From an uncultured Alphaproteobacteria bacterium (GTDB lineage Bacteria > Pseudomonadota > Alphaproteobacteria > Puniceispirillales > UBA1172): a stretch of DNA of 7,264 nucleotides. A program made the translations under genes and the position numbers. The notes under the pieces are model-generated. The model worked only from the letters and a program-made list of their open reading frames with translations. It made no database searches and was not told the DNA's origin. Positions 6,192-7,264 of the stretch are shown here, piece after piece (within the stretch, counting starts at the first letter, position 1; each line of letters starts with the position of its first letter). The DNA is taken from the NCBI GenBank assembly GCA_913056245.1, contig CAJXME010000055.1:1-7264 (forward strand), given 5' to 3'.

Positions 6192-7264
6192 ATGAAATTG
6201 GGTGTTCCAAAGGAGACCATATCAGGCGAAGCGCGGGTGGCGCTGACGCCTGAATCCGCCCAGCGGCTCCAAAAATTAGGGTATGACTGTTATATTCAAT
6301 CGGGCGCTGGCGAAGCCTCGCGGTTTTCCGACGCGGCTTATAAAGAGGCGGGTGTCACGGTGGTCAAAACCGCCAAAGACCTTTTCGATAAGGTTGATGT
6401 GGTGGCCAAGGTTCGGCCCACCAGCCCTGATGAACTCAAGCAGTTGAAAAAAGGCCAGACGCTCATCGGTTTCTTTAATCCCGGCGGCGATGAAGCGGGG
6501 CTGAAGCAAGCGCAAAAGCAAGGCGTCAATGTCATCGCCATGGAAATGGTGCCGCGTATTTCTCGCGCTCAGAAAATGGACGCTTTGTCTTCGATGGCGA
6601 ATATCGCAGGCTATCGCGCGGTGATCGAGGCGGGCAATAATTTCGGCCGGTTTTTCACCGGGCAAGTCACCGCCGCGGGTAAAGTGCCGCCAGCAAAGGT
6701 TTTGGTGATCGGTGCTGGCGTTGCGGGTCTCGCGGCGATTGGCACGGCGCAATCCTTGGGGGCGATTGTTCGCGCCTTTGACGTTCGCCCTGAAGTGGCG
6801 GAGCAGATCGAATCCATGGGCGCTGAGTTCCTTTTCCTTGATTTTGAAGACAGTCAGGATGGCGCGGCTTCAGGTGGATATGCCGCTCCGTCAAGCCCGG
6901 AATTCCGTGAAAAGCAGCTCGCCCTGTTTCGTGAGCAGGCGCCCGAGATTGATATCGTCATCACCACGGCCCTGATCCCCAACCGCGAGGCACCCAAGCT
7001 GTGGTTGGCCGACATGGTTGCCGCGATGAAGCCAGGGTCCGTAATCGTCGATCTGGCCGCAGAAAAGGGCGGCAACGTCGAAGGCACGATCAAGGACGAA
7101 AAGGTTGTGACCGAAAATGGTGTGACCATCGTTGGTTATACCGATTTCCCCAGCCGTATGGCGGCACAATCATCGTCGTTGTACGCGACCAACATTCGCC
7201 ATATGATGACAGACCTGACCCCCGAGAAAGACGGCCAGATCGTTCACAACATGGAGGATGATGT
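6192..7264 (+). CDS. pntA: NAD(P)+ transhydrogenase (Re/Si-specific) subunit alpha, partial
   Basis: The frame is open from the ATG at 6192 to the window edge (357 codons plus two bases). The product is the NAD(H)-binding domain I of the proton-translocating transhydrogenase, which uses the proton gradient to reduce NADP+ with NADH at the inner membrane. The start MKLGVPKET matches the family. RISRAQKMDALSSMANIAGY (122-141) is the PntA/alanine dehydrogenase signature. VIGAGVAGLAA (172-182) is the NAD-binding glycine loop, with the ribose-binding acidic turn at FDVRPE (196-201). GGYAAPSSPEF (228-238) is the mobile loop that closes over NAD(H), Tyr230 probably being its key tyrosine. TDFPSRMAAQSSSLYATN (317-334) is also highly conserved. 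Whether alpha is split into PntAA and PntAB, as in Rhodospirillum, is decided beyond the edge. The ribosome-binding site is weak: AAGAG (6176-6180), 11 bases before ATG, with GAGGA further up. Confidence 0.95.
   Translation, partial: MKLGVPKETISGEARVALTPESAQRLQKLGYDCYIQSGAGEASRFSDAAYKEAGVTVVKTAKDLFDKVDVVAKVRPTSPDELKQLKKGQTLIGFFNPGGDEAGLKQAQKQGVNVIAMEMVPRISRAQKMDALSSMANIAGYRAVIEAGNNFGRFFTGQVTAAGKVPPAKVLVIGAGVAGLAAIGTAQSLGAIVRAFDVRPEVAEQIESMGAEFLFLDFEDSQDGAASGGYAAPSSPEFREKQLALFREQAPEIDIVITTALIPNREAPKLWLADMVAAMKPGSVIVDLAAEKGGNVEGTIKDEKVVTENGVTIVGYTDFPSRMAAQSSSLYATNIRHMMTDLTPEKDGQIVHNMEDD

Noticed and set aside
6276..6752. Minus-strand frame of 158 codons
   Set aside because: Mirror of pntA, which is highly conserved in this stretch.
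6900..6905. EcoRI site (GAATTC) at the start of the codon-use shift in pntA, considered as a second chimeric join
   Set aside because: The reading frame and the conserved mobile-loop sequence pass through it without a break, so a ligation artefact is not supported.

Overview
The window holds two pieces of DNA of different character that meet at about position 745-775. Left of the join the sequence is strongly GC-rich (41/60 G+C in bases 1-60, 44/60 in 121-180) and uses GCC, CTC and GGC codons. Right of it G+C falls to about half (88/180 in 781-960), and TTG, GAT, CAA and AAA codons become common. The right-hand part looks like a bacterial chromosome, most likely alphaproteobacterial. That assignment rests on recalled similarity of the M3 peptidase, the ABC1-family protein and the transhydrogenase; it is an inference, not a search result.

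Left segment (1 to about 770): the first 176 residues of a cytochrome P450 run leftward off the window edge. Divergent from it, 103 bases away, is the 5' end of a gene for a twin-arginine (Tat) exported protein. Its N-terminus faintly recalls SoxC-type sulfite dehydrogenases. This gene is cut off inside or just after its signal peptide.

Join: at the same place, the leftward 5' end of a 3-hydroxyisobutyrate dehydrogenase-like gene is also cut, after about 72 residues. Two unrelated 5' gene ends face each other across a GC-rich stretch that fits both genes. This could be illegitimate recombination in the genome, or an artefact of library construction, amplification or assembly.

Right segment: leftward, a complete long-chain acyl-CoA synthetase (588 aa) lies 71 bases upstream of the dehydrogenase fragment, and the two were probably one acyl-CoA/branched-chain catabolic unit. 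Rightward, across a 184-base divergent promoter region, comes a tight run of genes: an oligoendopeptidase F-type M3 metallopeptidase (598 aa from the start preferred here), an ABC1/AarF-like atypical kinase (457 aa) whose ATG overlaps the peptidase stop codon, and after 39 bases pntA for the proton-translocating NAD(P)+ transhydrogenase alpha subunit. pntA runs off the right edge after 357 codons. The peptidase and kinase genes look translationally coupled. A functional link between peptide turnover, a quinone-associated kinase family and NADPH supply is only suggested by adjacency.

I saw no RNA genes, CRISPR array, insertion sequence or phage genes. All intact genes belong to known families, so I do not claim a new biological system. 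The observations most worth checking are the join near 745-775 and the unusual ATP-binding loop of the acyl-CoA synthetase.
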